Assembly: GCA_023957775.1 (NCBI GenBank)
Contig: JAMLGR010000016.1
Coordinates: 45,535 to 109,534, forward strand
Direction of reading: 5' to 3'
From: Fimbriimonadaceae bacterium
GTDB lineage: Bacteria > Armatimonadota > Fimbriimonadia > Fimbriimonadales > Fimbriimonadaceae
Length of the DNA stretch: 64,000 nt
Below, one piece after another: positions 40,379-49,094 of the stretch (positions are counted from its first letter, which is position 1; the number at the start of each line of letters is the position of its first letter). Made by a program: the position numbers and the translations under genes. Below the pieces are notes generated by a model, which was not told the origin of the DNA, ran no database searches, and saw nothing but the letters and a program-made list of their open reading frames with translations.

Positions 40379-42118
40379 TCAGCGTGCCATCGATTTTCCG
40401 ACGAGGGCGATCGCCTTCTCGAAGTCGAACGGAAGCAGCAACCGACCCGTGCCTACCTTGCCGTCGAACTTGCCGCTGCCCACGAGGGGCGTCAAACCGT
40501 CCCCGAAGAGACCCGTGAAATCCGAGGCCTGAAAGGGACCCCCTCCCGACGGGTCGCCCATCTTCGGCTCGAGCGCGAGCAAGATCTTCTTGAGATTCAC
40601 CATTACCAGGCCTTGGGCTCCGGGCGTCAGGTGTGCTTGTCCCGAAACGAAGATCGGCTCCTCGGCCAACGTCTTGCCGGACTTCGAGCCTTCGATCGCG
40701 CGCTGCACGAGCCCGCGAGAACTGGTCACCAGGAGCGAGTTGCCGATCTGGGCGAAGACGAGCGATTTGTTGGCCAAGAGTTCGGGCGGACCGGGCTCGG
40801 CGCCCATGCCTTGCTCCCACGGTTGCGGCGCCGGGGCCGCAGTCTGGTCCAACCCGAACAGCTTCTTCCTGCTCGGCGCGTCGAGCTCCCAAACCGTCGC
40901 ATCGCCGACCTTGCTCTCCACGAATTTCAGGCCCTTGCCGCTCTCGGCGGTCTTCCGTTCGAGGATCGCCCGAACTTTGGCGGCAAGCGACGCCGGATTC
41001 GCGCCGTGCGCGTCCGTCAGGAGGAGGGCGCCTTCCACATCGCTCGGTTGCCCCAGGTTTCCGGGGTAGATCGCCAGCACCTGCTCGCCCATGAGGGCGG
41101 GGACGAGATCCTTGGCGATGCTGAGGCCCGTTTCCTTCTCGAATGTGCCCACCGCGTCTTTGAACCCATCGGCTAGAGCGGGCTCTTTGCCGACGGACTC
41201 GTCCATCGAGTTCCAATACCGCCCTCCCTGCGAGTAGGCGGCAACGCCATACGCTCCATCGGGGAGCTGCTTCAACGCCGTGAGATCGATGGGTGCGATC
41301 TGCCCGAGTGCGGCGAGCGACGGCATCTTGCTCGCGTCCACGGGGCCCTGGTAGTCGAACTGAATCCCCTCAGGAACCACGGTGGCGCTCGCCGCCATCC
41401 ACGTCGCGGCGCCGAGTGCTCGGCCGCCGGGCGCGTCGCCCATGTTCTCGAAGAACCGGGGCGCCAGGAAGACCATCACGTTCGCGTCTTCGGGCAGCGT
41501 GGCGCGCGCCGCTGCGAACGCACTCGATTTGGCGACCGACGGTTCCGCCCCCGCGCGCACCCGTCCGACCCGCATCAGCGCGACGTCGGAGTTGGCGACG
41601 GCCAGGTACTTGTCGACGACCGCGGCGAACATCTGCTCGTTCGTGCCGGGGATCGCATAGCTGCCGTCTCCTTTGGGCTGGCCGTGGGTCTTCAGGCTGG
41701 CTTCGACAGCCGCGGGGTCGTCGATCGAGAGCAGGGTGACGGTCAGTTGGGGCTGGCCCTTGGGGTTCCAAGCGGCCATGGCAAAGCTTCGTTGGAAGTG
41801 GGGCTGGATCTCGGCGGCGATGGGTTTGCCGTCGAACGCCTGCGCCAGAGTCTCGTCGAGCTTCTTCGCGATGCCCTCCCGTTCGAGCGCGGCGGTGATC
41901 TTCATGAAGACCGACAACTGACGCTGCGAAGGGTTGGTGTCCAGGGTCACCACGACGTCCGCATCGGCGGGAAGAAACGCGATCGCAGCCTCGCCTGGAC
42001 GGTTGAGGAGGAACTGGTAGGCCGCAAAGCCTAGAACGGCCAGCGCTGCGACGGCGACGAGGGCGATCCGCGACGCCTTGCCTTTGCGCGTGCGGGGATG
42101 CGAGTGCGAACGGTTCAT
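40379..42118 (-). CDS. DUF3352-like membrane-anchored protein
   Basis: A 579-residue protein with GGGAGG upstream of ATG 42118. A basic N-terminus (NRSHSHPRTRKGKASR) and one transmembrane helix (IALVAVAALAVLGFAAYQFL) are followed by a large extracytoplasmic part opening FLPADADVVVTLDTNPSQ, as in DUF3352 proteins. No catalytic motif is visible. It lies 20 bp downstream of the SGNH hydrolase gene on the same strand and is probably co-transcribed. The function is unknown. Confidence 0.65.
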   Translation of the reverse strand: MNRSHSHPRTRKGKASRIALVAVAALAVLGFAAYQFLLNRPGEAAIAFLPADADVVVTLDTNPSQRQLSVFMKITAALEREGIAKKLDETLAQAFDGKPIAAEIQPHFQRSFAMAAWNPKGQPQLTVTLLSIDDPAAVEASLKTHGQPKGDGSYAIPGTNEQMFAAVVDKYLAVANSDVALMRVGRVRAGAEPSVAKSSAFAAARATLPEDANVMVFLAPRFFENMGDAPGGRALGAATWMAASATVVPEGIQFDYQGPVDASKMPSLAALGQIAPIDLTALKQLPDGAYGVAAYSQGGRYWNSMDESVGKEPALADGFKDAVGTFEKETGLSIAKDLVPALMGEQVLAIYPGNLGQPSDVEGALLLTDAHGANPASLAAKVRAILERKTAESGKGLKFVESKVGDATVWELDAPSRKKLFGLDQTAAPAPQPWEQGMGAEPGPPELLANKSLVFAQIGNSLLVTSSRGLVQRAIEGSKSGKTLAEEPIFVSGQAHLTPGAQGLVMVNLKKILLALEPKMGDPSGGGPFQASDFTGLFGDGLTPLVGSGKFDGKVGTGRLLLPFDFEKAIALVGKSMAR

Positions 42119-42137
42119 GGTCTGGCCTCCCGGCGTT

Positions 42138-42902
42138 TCATCGAGTACTAACAGGGAAACGGGCGAAGGGCTGGGGAGGATGCATTCGTGGTTTGTGGTG
42201 GCTTGTTTCAATTCCAAACCAGGGAAGGAGTTCTTTGAGGATCAGTTCGTGGCCGGCTCGGTTAGGGTGGTTCACTTGCGACATCAGGGACGGAAGGTCC
42301 GTGCCGGACTTCGTGGCCTTGAGGAACGCGTCGAACGAGTCGGCCAGGCCCGTGCCGTATTTCTTGGCCAGTCCCCGAATCTGCTCGGCGTGCAGGCTAA
42401 GGGGGTCCTTCGGGTCCTCGGGGTGGGCGGACTGGTCCCACGATGGCGTGAGCAGAATGACCTTCGCACCACCCTTGGTCGCCTGCTCGATCATCGACTC
42501 CCAGGCGGCTCGGGCCGCGTCCAACCCGAGGCGGCGGTCGTTGAGGCCGTAGTCGATGGTCACAACATCCGGCTTGAGGCTCATCACGTCCCTTTCAAAC
42601 CGCGCGGCACCGGTGTCCGAGGCCTCGCCTCCGATCGCGGTGACGATCACGTTGACCACCGCGTGCGGGTATTTCTTCGCCAAGGCCTCGTGGAGAAGGT
42701 GGGGATACGCGTCGAATGTTTGGACGGTCGGCGTCACGAAGAACCCCGCGGGCACGCTGTGTCCGTGGCACACGATTGTCACGGTGCGGTTTCCAGGCCA
42801 CTTGGCTTCAAGGAGCCCGACCAACGGCCGGGCAAAGGCGGCGGGCTGGGCGATTTGGCCGCCCGTCAGGTGAATCGCGAGAAGGCCCAATGGAAGCAAC
42901 AT
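42138..42902 (-). CDS. SGNH/GDSL-family hydrolase
   Basis: A 254-residue esterase-type protein. The SGNH blocks are visible: block I GHSVP (nucleophile Ser), a Gly in AIGGEASD, block III GLNDRR (Asn) and block V SQVNHPNRAGH (His, with the Asp equivalent replaced by Asn in VNHPN). A hydrophobic N-terminus may be a signal peptide. ATG 42902 follows TAGAGT by 5 nt with no Shine-Dalgarno sequence, suggesting a leaderless transcript. The substrate is unknown; roles in removing acetyl or acyl groups from glycans are common in this family. Confidence 0.8.
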   Translation of the reverse strand: MLLPLGLLAIHLTGGQIAQPAAFARPLVGLLEAKWPGNRTVTIVCHGHSVPAGFFVTPTVQTFDAYPHLLHEALAKKYPHAVVNVIVTAIGGEASDTGAARFERDVMSLKPDVVTIDYGLNDRRLGLDAARAAWESMIEQATKGGAKVILLTPSWDQSAHPEDPKDPLSLHAEQIRGLAKKYGTGLADSFDAFLKATKSGTDLPSLMSQVNHPNRAGHELILKELLPWFGIETSHHKPRMHPPQPFARFPVSTR

Positions 42903-42928
42903 TCCCTACTCTAACACCTGGGGCTGCG

Positions 42929-43654
42929 CTAGGCCAGCGGCGTCCGCTCCAGGACGGGCTCGTCCTCGACGAGATGGCCGTCGCGGAAGTGGACGATCCG
43001 CTTGGCGTGCTCCGCGATGTCGAGCTCGTGCGTGACCATGATGATCGTCTTGCCCTCTTCGTTCAGGCGTCGAAAGATCGCCATGATCTCCTTGCCCGTC
43101 GCCGAGTCGAGCTGCCCCGTGGGTTCGTCGGCGAGGATCAAGGGTGGGTCGTTGATCAGCGCCCGGGCGATCGCGACGCGCTGCTGCTCGCCGCCGGAAA
43201 GCTCGTTGGGCTTGTGCCACGCCCGGCGGCTGAGCCCGACCATCTCGAGGCTGCGCATGGCGGCCTCGCGTTTATTCAGTCGCGAGCCGAACGCGTAGTA
43301 CACCGGCAACTCCACGTTGTCCAGCGCCGAGGTTCGCCCGAGCAGGTTGAACGTCTGGAACACGAAGCCGATCTTGCGGTTGCGCAGGTGCGACAGCTCG
43401 TCGTCGTCGAGAAGCGCGACCTCGATGCCGTCCAGTTCGTACGAGCCTCCGCTCAGCTCGTCGAGGCAGCCCACGACGTTGAGAAACGTGGACTTGCCCG
43501 AACCCGAGGGCCCCATGATGGCCACGAACTCCCCCGCCTCGATCGTGAGCGACACGTCCTTGAGGGCGTGGACCTCCAGGTCTCCCGATCCGTAGGTGCG
43601 GGAGAGGTTCCTGGTGCGGATGATCGGGGCTCCGGGCACTCCGGCGCTACTCAT
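42929..43654 (-). CDS. MacB-type ABC transporter ATP-binding protein
   Basis: A 241-residue ATPase of the MacB/LolD class. Walker A GPSGSGKST, Q-loop FVFQTFNLL, signature LSGGEQQRVAIARAL, Walker B LILADEPTG and H-loop MVTHE are all present. It overlaps the permease gene by 8 nt and acts with it and the adaptor at 44912 as an export pump. Known relatives handle macrolides, peptides or lipoproteins; the substrate here is not evident. Confidence 0.93.
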   Translation of the reverse strand: MSSAGVPGAPIIRTRNLSRTYGSGDLEVHALKDVSLTIEAGEFVAIMGPSGSGKSTFLNVVGCLDELSGGSYELDGIEVALLDDDELSHLRNRKIGFVFQTFNLLGRTSALDNVELPVYYAFGSRLNKREAAMRSLEMVGLSRRAWHKPNELSGGEQQRVAIARALINDPPLILADEPTGQLDSATGKEIMAIFRRLNEEGKTIIMVTHELDIAEHAKRIVHFRDGHLVEDEPVLERTPLA

Positions 43655-44909
43655 AGCGAAGCGCCTCCACCGGCCGCATCCGCGAGGCTTTGAGCGCCGG
43701 ATAGAAGCCGAAGAACACCCCCACGACCGCGGAGAATCCGAAGGCGACGAAGATCGCCGTGGCGTTGACGGTGACCTCCCACTCGTTCATCGAACCGATC
43801 AAGGAAGAGCCCCCGACGCCGACGGCCGTCCCCAACAGCCCACCTGCGAGCGCCAGGAACAGCGCCTCCAGGATGAACTGGTAGAGCACGTCCCGCTTGC
43901 GCGCGCCGATCGCCTTGCGGATGCCGATCTCGCGCGTGCGCTCGGTGACCGAGACCAGCATGATGTTCATGATCCCGATCCCGCCCACGAACAGCGACAC
44001 GACGGCCAGCGCGGTGATGAGGGCGGCGAAGGTGTCCTGCTGCGCCGTCTGCATCTCGGCGAGGTCGGCCTGGTTGAACACACGGTAGTCCGCTTGGCCG
44101 CCGTGGCGGCTCTTCAAGATCCCCTCGACCTGCTGCTGCGCGGTGTTCATCTCCGCGAACGAGCGCGCCTGGATCGTGATGGTGTCCAGCGATTTGACGC
44201 CCATCAGCCTCTCCATGCCAGTCGTGTACGGAATGTAGACCCCGTCGTCGGGGTTCCGGAAGCCCATGCCGCCCTTGGCCGTCAACACCCCGACGACGGT
44301 GAACGTCTGGCCCGCGATGCGGATCGTCTTGTGCAGCGCGGACTCCTGGTCGAACAGTTCTTTGTAGGTGTCGGCGCCCAACACGACCACGCGCTTCTTG
44401 CCCGACACTTCGGCCGAACTGAAGAATCGCCCCTTGTCGATGGGGTGGTTGCTGATCGCGGGATAGCTGACGTCGACTCCGTTGATGGGGACGCGGGAGT
44501 TCTTGTTCTGGTACTTGACCTGCATCGAATTGCGGACTTGCGCCGAGACCGTGGCCACCGCCGGCGCCGACTTGAGGGCCTCCGCGTCTTCCGGCGTGAG
44601 CGTTTGGCTCGAACCCATGCCAAAGCCGACCCCGCCTCGGTTGCGCGACCCGGGTCGGATCGTGAGCACGTTGGTGCCGAGCTGTTCGACCCGCTGCATC
44701 ACGGACTGGCGGGACCCCTCGCCGATGCCGATCGCCACGATCACCGCCCCCACGCCGATGATCACGCCGAGCATCGTCAGCAGCGAGCGGATTCGGTTCG
44801 CCGAAAGTCCGCGCATCGCCATGACGAGCGCCACGCGCAGGGGTTCGACCGGAGAGAACCGCTGCGACGGGTGAAACGCCGCCGCGGAGCGTTCGACCAG
44901 GGCGTCCAT
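43647..44909 (-). CDS. MacB-type ABC transporter permease
   Basis: A 420-residue FtsX-like permease. The N-terminal helix (ALVMAMRGLSANRIRSLLTM LGV region) is followed by a large periplasmic MacB_PCD domain (about 50-280, with TIRPGSRNRGGVGFG and DTITIQARSF). Three C-terminal helices follow with the typical IGIMNIMLVSVTERTREIGI and RKAIGARKRD motifs. It starts 3 nt after the adaptor stop and overlaps the ATPase gene. The ATPase is separate, unlike fused E. coli MacB. Confidence 0.9.
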   Translation of the reverse strand: MDALVERSAAAFHPSQRFSPVEPLRVALVMAMRGLSANRIRSLLTMLGVIIGVGAVIVAIGIGEGSRQSVMQRVEQLGTNVLTIRPGSRNRGGVGFGMGSSQTLTPEDAEALKSAPAVATVSAQVRNSMQVKYQNKNSRVPINGVDVSYPAISNHPIDKGRFFSSAEVSGKKRVVVLGADTYKELFDQESALHKTIRIAGQTFTVVGVLTAKGGMGFRNPDDGVYIPYTTGMERLMGVKSLDTITIQARSFAEMNTAQQQVEGILKSRHGGQADYRVFNQADLAEMQTAQQDTFAALITALAVVSLFVGGIGIMNIMLVSVTERTREIGIRKAIGARKRDVLYQFILEALFLALAGGLLGTAVGVGGSSLIGSMNEWEVTVNATAIFVAFGFSAVVGVFFGFYPALKASRMRPVEALRYE

Positions 44910-44911
44910 CG

Positions 44912-46699
44912 CTACCTCCTGCCTCCAAAGCCGCCGCCGAATCCGCGCATGCCCGAGTTCTCCTCCGAAAGGTCCACGGGATCGAAAGCGAGCTTCTCGC
45001 CCTCCTTCAGCCCCGACGTCACCTCGACGAACGTGTCGCCTTCGATTCCGGTCTTGATCCGTCGCTTCTCGCTGCGGAGCAGTTGCACCATCTCGGGGTT
45101 CTCCGAAGGTTTGGAGTCGAGGATCACGAGCACGAAGGACCCTTGGTCGTCGCGCTGGATGGCGCCGGGTGGGATGCGGATCGCGTCCTCAGCTTGTTCC
45201 ACGACGAAGGTGCACGTGGCGTTCATGCTCGGCTTGAGTTTGCGGAAGTCATCTCCCGTGTTCTCGACCTCGACCCGGACGGCGACCGTCGTGATGTTCT
45301 GGTCGAGTTGGGCCCGCGGTTCGATCCGGATCACCTTGCCTTTGTAGGGGGCTCCAGGGTAGGCGTCCACGTCGATCTCGGCCTCCTGGCCCACGCGGAT
45401 GCGACCAATGTCGGTCTCGTCCACCAGCACGTTGACGTACATGCGCGACACGTCGCCCAGCTGCAGGATCGAGGTGCCGGGGGAGCTGAGCGATTGGCCC
45501 GAGGTGATGATGGTGCCCTGCTCGACGTATTTCTGCAGCACGACGCCCTCGGAGGGGGCGCGCAGGGTCGTAGAGTCCAGCGTCTTCTGCGCGTTGGCGA
45601 GGCTTGCCTCGGCACGGAACACGGCGGCGTCCGAGGCGGTGATGTCGAGCTTGCGGATGGTGTTGTTGCGCAGGCCGGCCTCCGCGCTCTTGAGAGCGAC
45701 TTCGGCCTGGCGCACCGATTGTTGGGCGGAAAGCAGATCGGATTGGGCAATCTCGAGATCGTTCTTGCGCGCTTGGATCTGCACTCGCTGCGCCTTGGCC
45801 GACTCGAGCTGCGCCTTGGCCTGAGCGACCTGCGCGTCCGAGACGTTCCGGGCTGAGCGCTGCGTGTCCGGCAGGGTGTTCGACGCCGTGCGGGCCACGG
45901 CGAGCTGAGCGTCGGCGCTTGCCAACGCCTCCTTGGCTTGTTCGACGACGCGCGGCGCGACGTAGCCCGACGCGGCGAGCTCCTTCTGCCTTTCGAACTC
46001 CGCCTGGGCCGCGGACTGGGACTCGATGGCGCGCTTGAGCGCCGCGGCGGTCTCCGCGCGTTGGTTCGCCTGCTGCAGATCGAGCTGCTGGCGCGCTTCG
46101 AGGGCGGCGCGATACGACTGCTCGGCCGCCTGGATGGCGGACTCCGTTTGGATGGGTTGGGCCTTGGCGGCGTCTTGCGCGGACCGAAGTCGGGCCTTGG
46201 CGGACTCCAAACTTGCGCGCGCGCTGTTGAGCCGCGCCTGGGCGTCCGTCTTGGCGGTCGACGTTTGCACGGCGGTAAGCCCCTGGGTTTCGCTGCTTTG
46301 GTCGCGGCGCGCTCGTGCCGAGCGCAGTTCGGCCTCGGCCTGGTCGACCGCGAGCTGAGAGTCCGACGGATCGATGCGCGCCAAGATCTGCCCCTCCTTC
46401 ACCACGTCGCCCACTTCGACGGCCATCTCGTCCACGCGGCCACCCGCCTTGGATTTGATGTCCACCAGGGTCCACGGCTGCAAAGTTCCCGTGGCGACGA
46501 CGGTCGACGCCACCTCGCCTCGTCCGACTTCGGCGACGCGATAGACCTTGAGATCGGGCGTCTCCACCTTCCGGAAGAAGAAGAACCAGATCGCGAGGGC
46601 AACGATCGCCAGGACGGCGACCCCGAGGGGCCACCGGTTCGGAGCGGGGCGGACAGGTGGATCGAAGGCGTTGGGGGTTGGGTTGGAGTCGGCTGGCAT
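44912..46699 (-). CDS. MacA/HlyD-type periplasmic adaptor with long coiled coil
   Basis: A 595-residue membrane-fusion protein. GAGGATTCC precedes ATG 46699. One N-terminal transmembrane helix (PLGVAVLAIVALAIWFFFF) is followed by the first lipoyl half (GGRVDEMAVEVGDVVKEGQI), a very long Ala/Gln/Glu-rich coiled-coil hairpin (about 110-390), the second lipoyl half (APSEGVVLQKYVEQGTIIT), and beta-barrel and membrane-proximal domains to a Gly/Arg-rich end. The hairpin is longer than in typical MacA, which may reflect a thicker envelope. It is the first gene of the three-gene efflux operon; no TolC gene is adjacent, the nearest being at 51757. Confidence 0.88.
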   Translation of the reverse strand: MPADSNPTPNAFDPPVRPAPNRWPLGVAVLAIVALAIWFFFFRKVETPDLKVYRVAEVGRGEVASTVVATGTLQPWTLVDIKSKAGGRVDEMAVEVGDVVKEGQILARIDPSDSQLAVDQAEAELRSARARRDQSSETQGLTAVQTSTAKTDAQARLNSARASLESAKARLRSAQDAAKAQPIQTESAIQAAEQSYRAALEARQQLDLQQANQRAETAAALKRAIESQSAAQAEFERQKELAASGYVAPRVVEQAKEALASADAQLAVARTASNTLPDTQRSARNVSDAQVAQAKAQLESAKAQRVQIQARKNDLEIAQSDLLSAQQSVRQAEVALKSAEAGLRNNTIRKLDITASDAAVFRAEASLANAQKTLDSTTLRAPSEGVVLQKYVEQGTIITSGQSLSSPGTSILQLGDVSRMYVNVLVDETDIGRIRVGQEAEIDVDAYPGAPYKGKVIRIEPRAQLDQNITTVAVRVEVENTGDDFRKLKPSMNATCTFVVEQAEDAIRIPPGAIQRDDQGSFVLVILDSKPSENPEMVQLLRSEKRRIKTGIEGDTFVEVTSGLKEGEKLAFDPVDLSEENSGMRGFGGGFGGRR

Positions 46700-47037
46700 G
46701 GAATCCTCGTGGAGTCCGGCGATTGCCCCGCGGGGGCGGCCGCGCAATCGCGGTGCCGGTCTCGATCAGGGGGCGCCCCAACGAGGGCGTCCTCCCTTGA
46801 GAATGGCTACGTTGAAACACGGATTGCAAGTTGCCGCGCGGGCAACCACCACCTGCTGTCACCCCTGTGCCATGCCGATGGGGCCCGAAAGGAACATCGC
46901 TGAGGGTGTGGCGACCATAGCAACCTTTAACAAAGGGCAGGGCTTCGACGCTTCCTGAGCAAGCTCAAGATTAAGAAATCATGTTAATAACTTCTGCTTA
47001 ACCTGGGCCTCCCAAATTCCTTCGGGAGTACCCCCAA
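46700..47037. other. Intergenic region between divergent genes
   Basis: 338 bp separate the efflux adaptor (minus) from the prepilin-like gene (plus). No convincing gene, repeat or hairpin is visible. The AT-rich part near 46970-47000 (AAGAAATCATGTTAATAACT) is the likely promoter zone of the prepilin gene, but I cannot place -35/-10 boxes with confidence. Confidence 0.4.
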
Positions 47038-47922
47038 ATGAAAAAGGCATTTACGTTGATTGAACTGCTCGTCGTGATCGCGATCATTGCGATCCTGGCC
47101 GCCATCCTCTTCCCCGTCTTCGCACAAGCGAAGGAGGCGGCGAAGAAAGTGAGCTGCCTTTCCAACATGAAACAGGTCGCCATCGCCGTCTATCTCTATG
47201 CCGGCGACTACGACGACACCGCTCCACAAACGAGCTGGGAAACCTCGGCGACGCCGCAGCCGTTCAACCCAGGCGGGCGGTACCAGATCCACTGGACCTA
47301 CCTGATGCAACCGTACATCAAGAACTACCAGATCTTCGCGTGCCCGAGCGACGGGACTCCCGTGAAGCCGAAGTATCCGGCGCCGAACGGGACGGCCGAC
47401 CTGGGCATGCTCAATGCCGCGGGCCAGATGTACTGCGACTGGCAGGCGCCCGAGTACAGCTACATCCCGAACTACAACCTCATGCCTGCGCACGACTGGC
47501 TCCCGGTCAGCATGACGGTCCTGCCAGCGCCGGCGGACACCATCGCCGTCGCCGAGCGACGCGAGAAGACCGACTCCGGAGTGGTCATCGGCAAGCACAA
47601 GGGCTTGAGTGGATTCAACCCTTCGCAGCCGTGCCCTGGCTCCACGCAGATCGCTCCGCAGTACGCGATCATCACGTCGATGAACTTCGCGTTTTGGACC
47701 CCCGAGTTCATCGCGCAGCACAACGCGCTCGACAGCAACGACAAGGCCGACGTGGTGCGGGTCAAGTGGGACCGCCACAAGGAAGGAGCGAACTACGCCT
47801 ATGCAGACGGTCACGCGCGCTGGCAGCGGCTCGCCCAGACCCTGAATCCCGACAAGTACCAGTACGGGGACCACTTCTATCCCGCGTACGCGCCGTACAA
47901 CGGCGGCCCGTGCTCGAACTGA
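47038..47922 (+). CDS. H-X9-DG type prepilin-like protein
   Basis: A 294-residue paralogue of 31080-31916. It begins [20 protein letters not shown] with the prepilin cleavage context and hydrophobic helix, then [20 protein letters not shown], a block with [12 protein letters not shown], and near the C-terminus [18 protein letters not shown], the H-x-DG motif. The processed protein would be membrane-anchored by its N-terminal helix and could form pseudopilus-like fibres or sit on the surface. A hairpin terminator follows. Confidence 0.88.
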   Translation: MKKAFTLIELLVVIAIIAILAAILFPVFAQAKEAAKKVSCLSNMKQVAIAVYLYAGDYDDTAPQTSWETSATPQPFNPGGRYQIHWTYLMQPYIKNYQIFACPSDGTPVKPKYPAPNGTADLGMLNAAGQMYCDWQAPEYSYIPNYNLMPAHDWLPVSMTVLPAPADTIAVAERREKTDSGVVIGKHKGLSGFNPSQPCPGSTQIAPQYAIITSMNFAFWTPEFIAQHNALDSNDKADVVRVKWDRHKEGANYAYADGHARWQRLAQTLNPDKYQYGDHFYPAYAPYNGGPCSN

Positions 47923-47931
47923 ACTCCCCGT

Positions 47932-47962
47932 GGACACGGCCCTTGTGAGGAGGGCCGTGTCC
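47932..47962 (+). terminator. Hairpin terminator
   Basis: A perfect 12-bp stem (GGACACGGCCCT and complement) with a 7-nt loop, directly after the prepilin-like gene. There is no T tract. Confidence 0.7.
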
Positions 47963-47993
47963 GCCCTGCCCCGGACCGCCGACACGTGACTCC

Positions 47994-49094
47994 ATGATCA
48001 AACCCCGACTCTTAACGCGACGCGGTCTGCCTGCGCTGGCGGCGACTGTCTTGGCAACCGTCTGCAGAGCCCAAGGCGTGTTTCCGCCGATCAACCACAT
48101 ACCCCTGGGGCCCTCGAAGACGGAGTTCACATTCGTCGCCCTTGGAGACAACCGGCCGGCTGGAGCGGGGCTTCCTCCGACGCGTGTGTTCCAGGAGATT
48201 CTCCGCGAGGTGGCCTGGATCCATCCCGACTTCGTGCTCTCGACCGGCGATCTCCTCTATGGCAACGAGGAGTCGATGGAGCAGTACCGTGCCGAGTGTG
48301 CGGCGATCAAACCGCTGATCGGTGCGATCGGCGTGCCGTTCTTCAACGCGCCGGGCAACCACGAGATCGCGGGCAAACCCGAGTTCGAAATGGAGTACAT
48401 CAAGCAGTTCGGCCCCCTCTACGGCTCGTTCGAGTTCGGGGGGTGCCGCTTCATTGCCCTCTCGACCGATAGTGCCGCCTTCCCAGCGAAACTTGGACCC
48501 GATCAGTACGCGTGGTTGAACGGACAGCTCGCCGACAAGAGGCCGTCGTTCGTTTTCGGGCACCACCCCATCATCGCCCGCGAAGGCAACGACGAGCCCG
48601 GCAAGACCGTGGAACAAGGTCCCGAACTCGTGACCAAGTTCTCCGAATCGAACGTGAAGGCGGTATTCGAAGGGCACGACCACGTCTTCAACCACCAAAC
48701 CCGCGGGGGTGTCGAGTATTTCATCGCAGGCGGGGCGGGGGCGCCGCTGGACGCGCCTCCGGAGCAAGGCGGTTTCTTCCACTTCGTTCTGGTGCACGTG
48801 AAGGACGGCGTGATGGACGCGACCGTAGTCCCGCTCAACGCGATCGATGTGACGGAGGATGGCGACCACGCGATCGTTTCAAGCTACTGCGACTCCGATC
48901 TCGAACTAGGCAACCTCACCGTGACCGTCGCCACCTTGCCCAAGACCATTACGGCTCAGGCGGACAAGAAGGGCAAGATGGCCGAGGTGCCGGTGCGGCT
49001 CGTGTCCTCGGAGAAGTTGGCCTCGGGCTATCGGCTGCACTTGGCCTTTACGTTGACGAAGCACCGTCAGACGATCCTTCGGTTCGGCCGCTAG
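47994..49094 (+). CDS. Exported calcineurin-like metallophosphoesterase
   Basis: A 366-residue phosphoesterase with a probable signal peptide containing RR (LLTRRGLPALAAT), possibly Tat-dependent. The metal-binding blocks are in order: VALGDNRP, LSTGDLLYG, APGNHEIAG, FVFGHHPI and FEGHDHVFN. The C-terminal 90 residues form a beta-rich domain. The substrate is unknown; relatives hydrolyse phosphomonoesters or nucleotides in the periplasm. It converges with and overlaps by 4 nt the gene on the minus strand. Confidence 0.88.
   Translation: MIKPRLLTRRGLPALAATVLATVCRAQGVFPPINHIPLGPSKTEFTFVALGDNRPAGAGLPPTRVFQEILREVAWIHPDFVLSTGDLLYGNEESMEQYRAECAAIKPLIGAIGVPFFNAPGNHEIAGKPEFEMEYIKQFGPLYGSFEFGGCRFIALSTDSAAFPAKLGPDQYAWLNGQLADKRPSFVFGHHPIIAREGNDEPGKTVEQGPELVTKFSESNVKAVFEGHDHVFNHQTRGGVEYFIAGGAGAPLDAPPEQGGFFHFVLVHVKDGVMDATVVPLNAIDVTEDGDHAIVSSYCDSDLELGNLTVTVATLPKTITAQADKKGKMAEVPVRLVSSEKLASGYRLHLAFTLTKHRQTILRFGR

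Noticed and set aside
46700..47037. Riboswitch or small RNA between efflux and prepilin genes
   Set aside because: No conserved stem set or known motif could be identified by eye.
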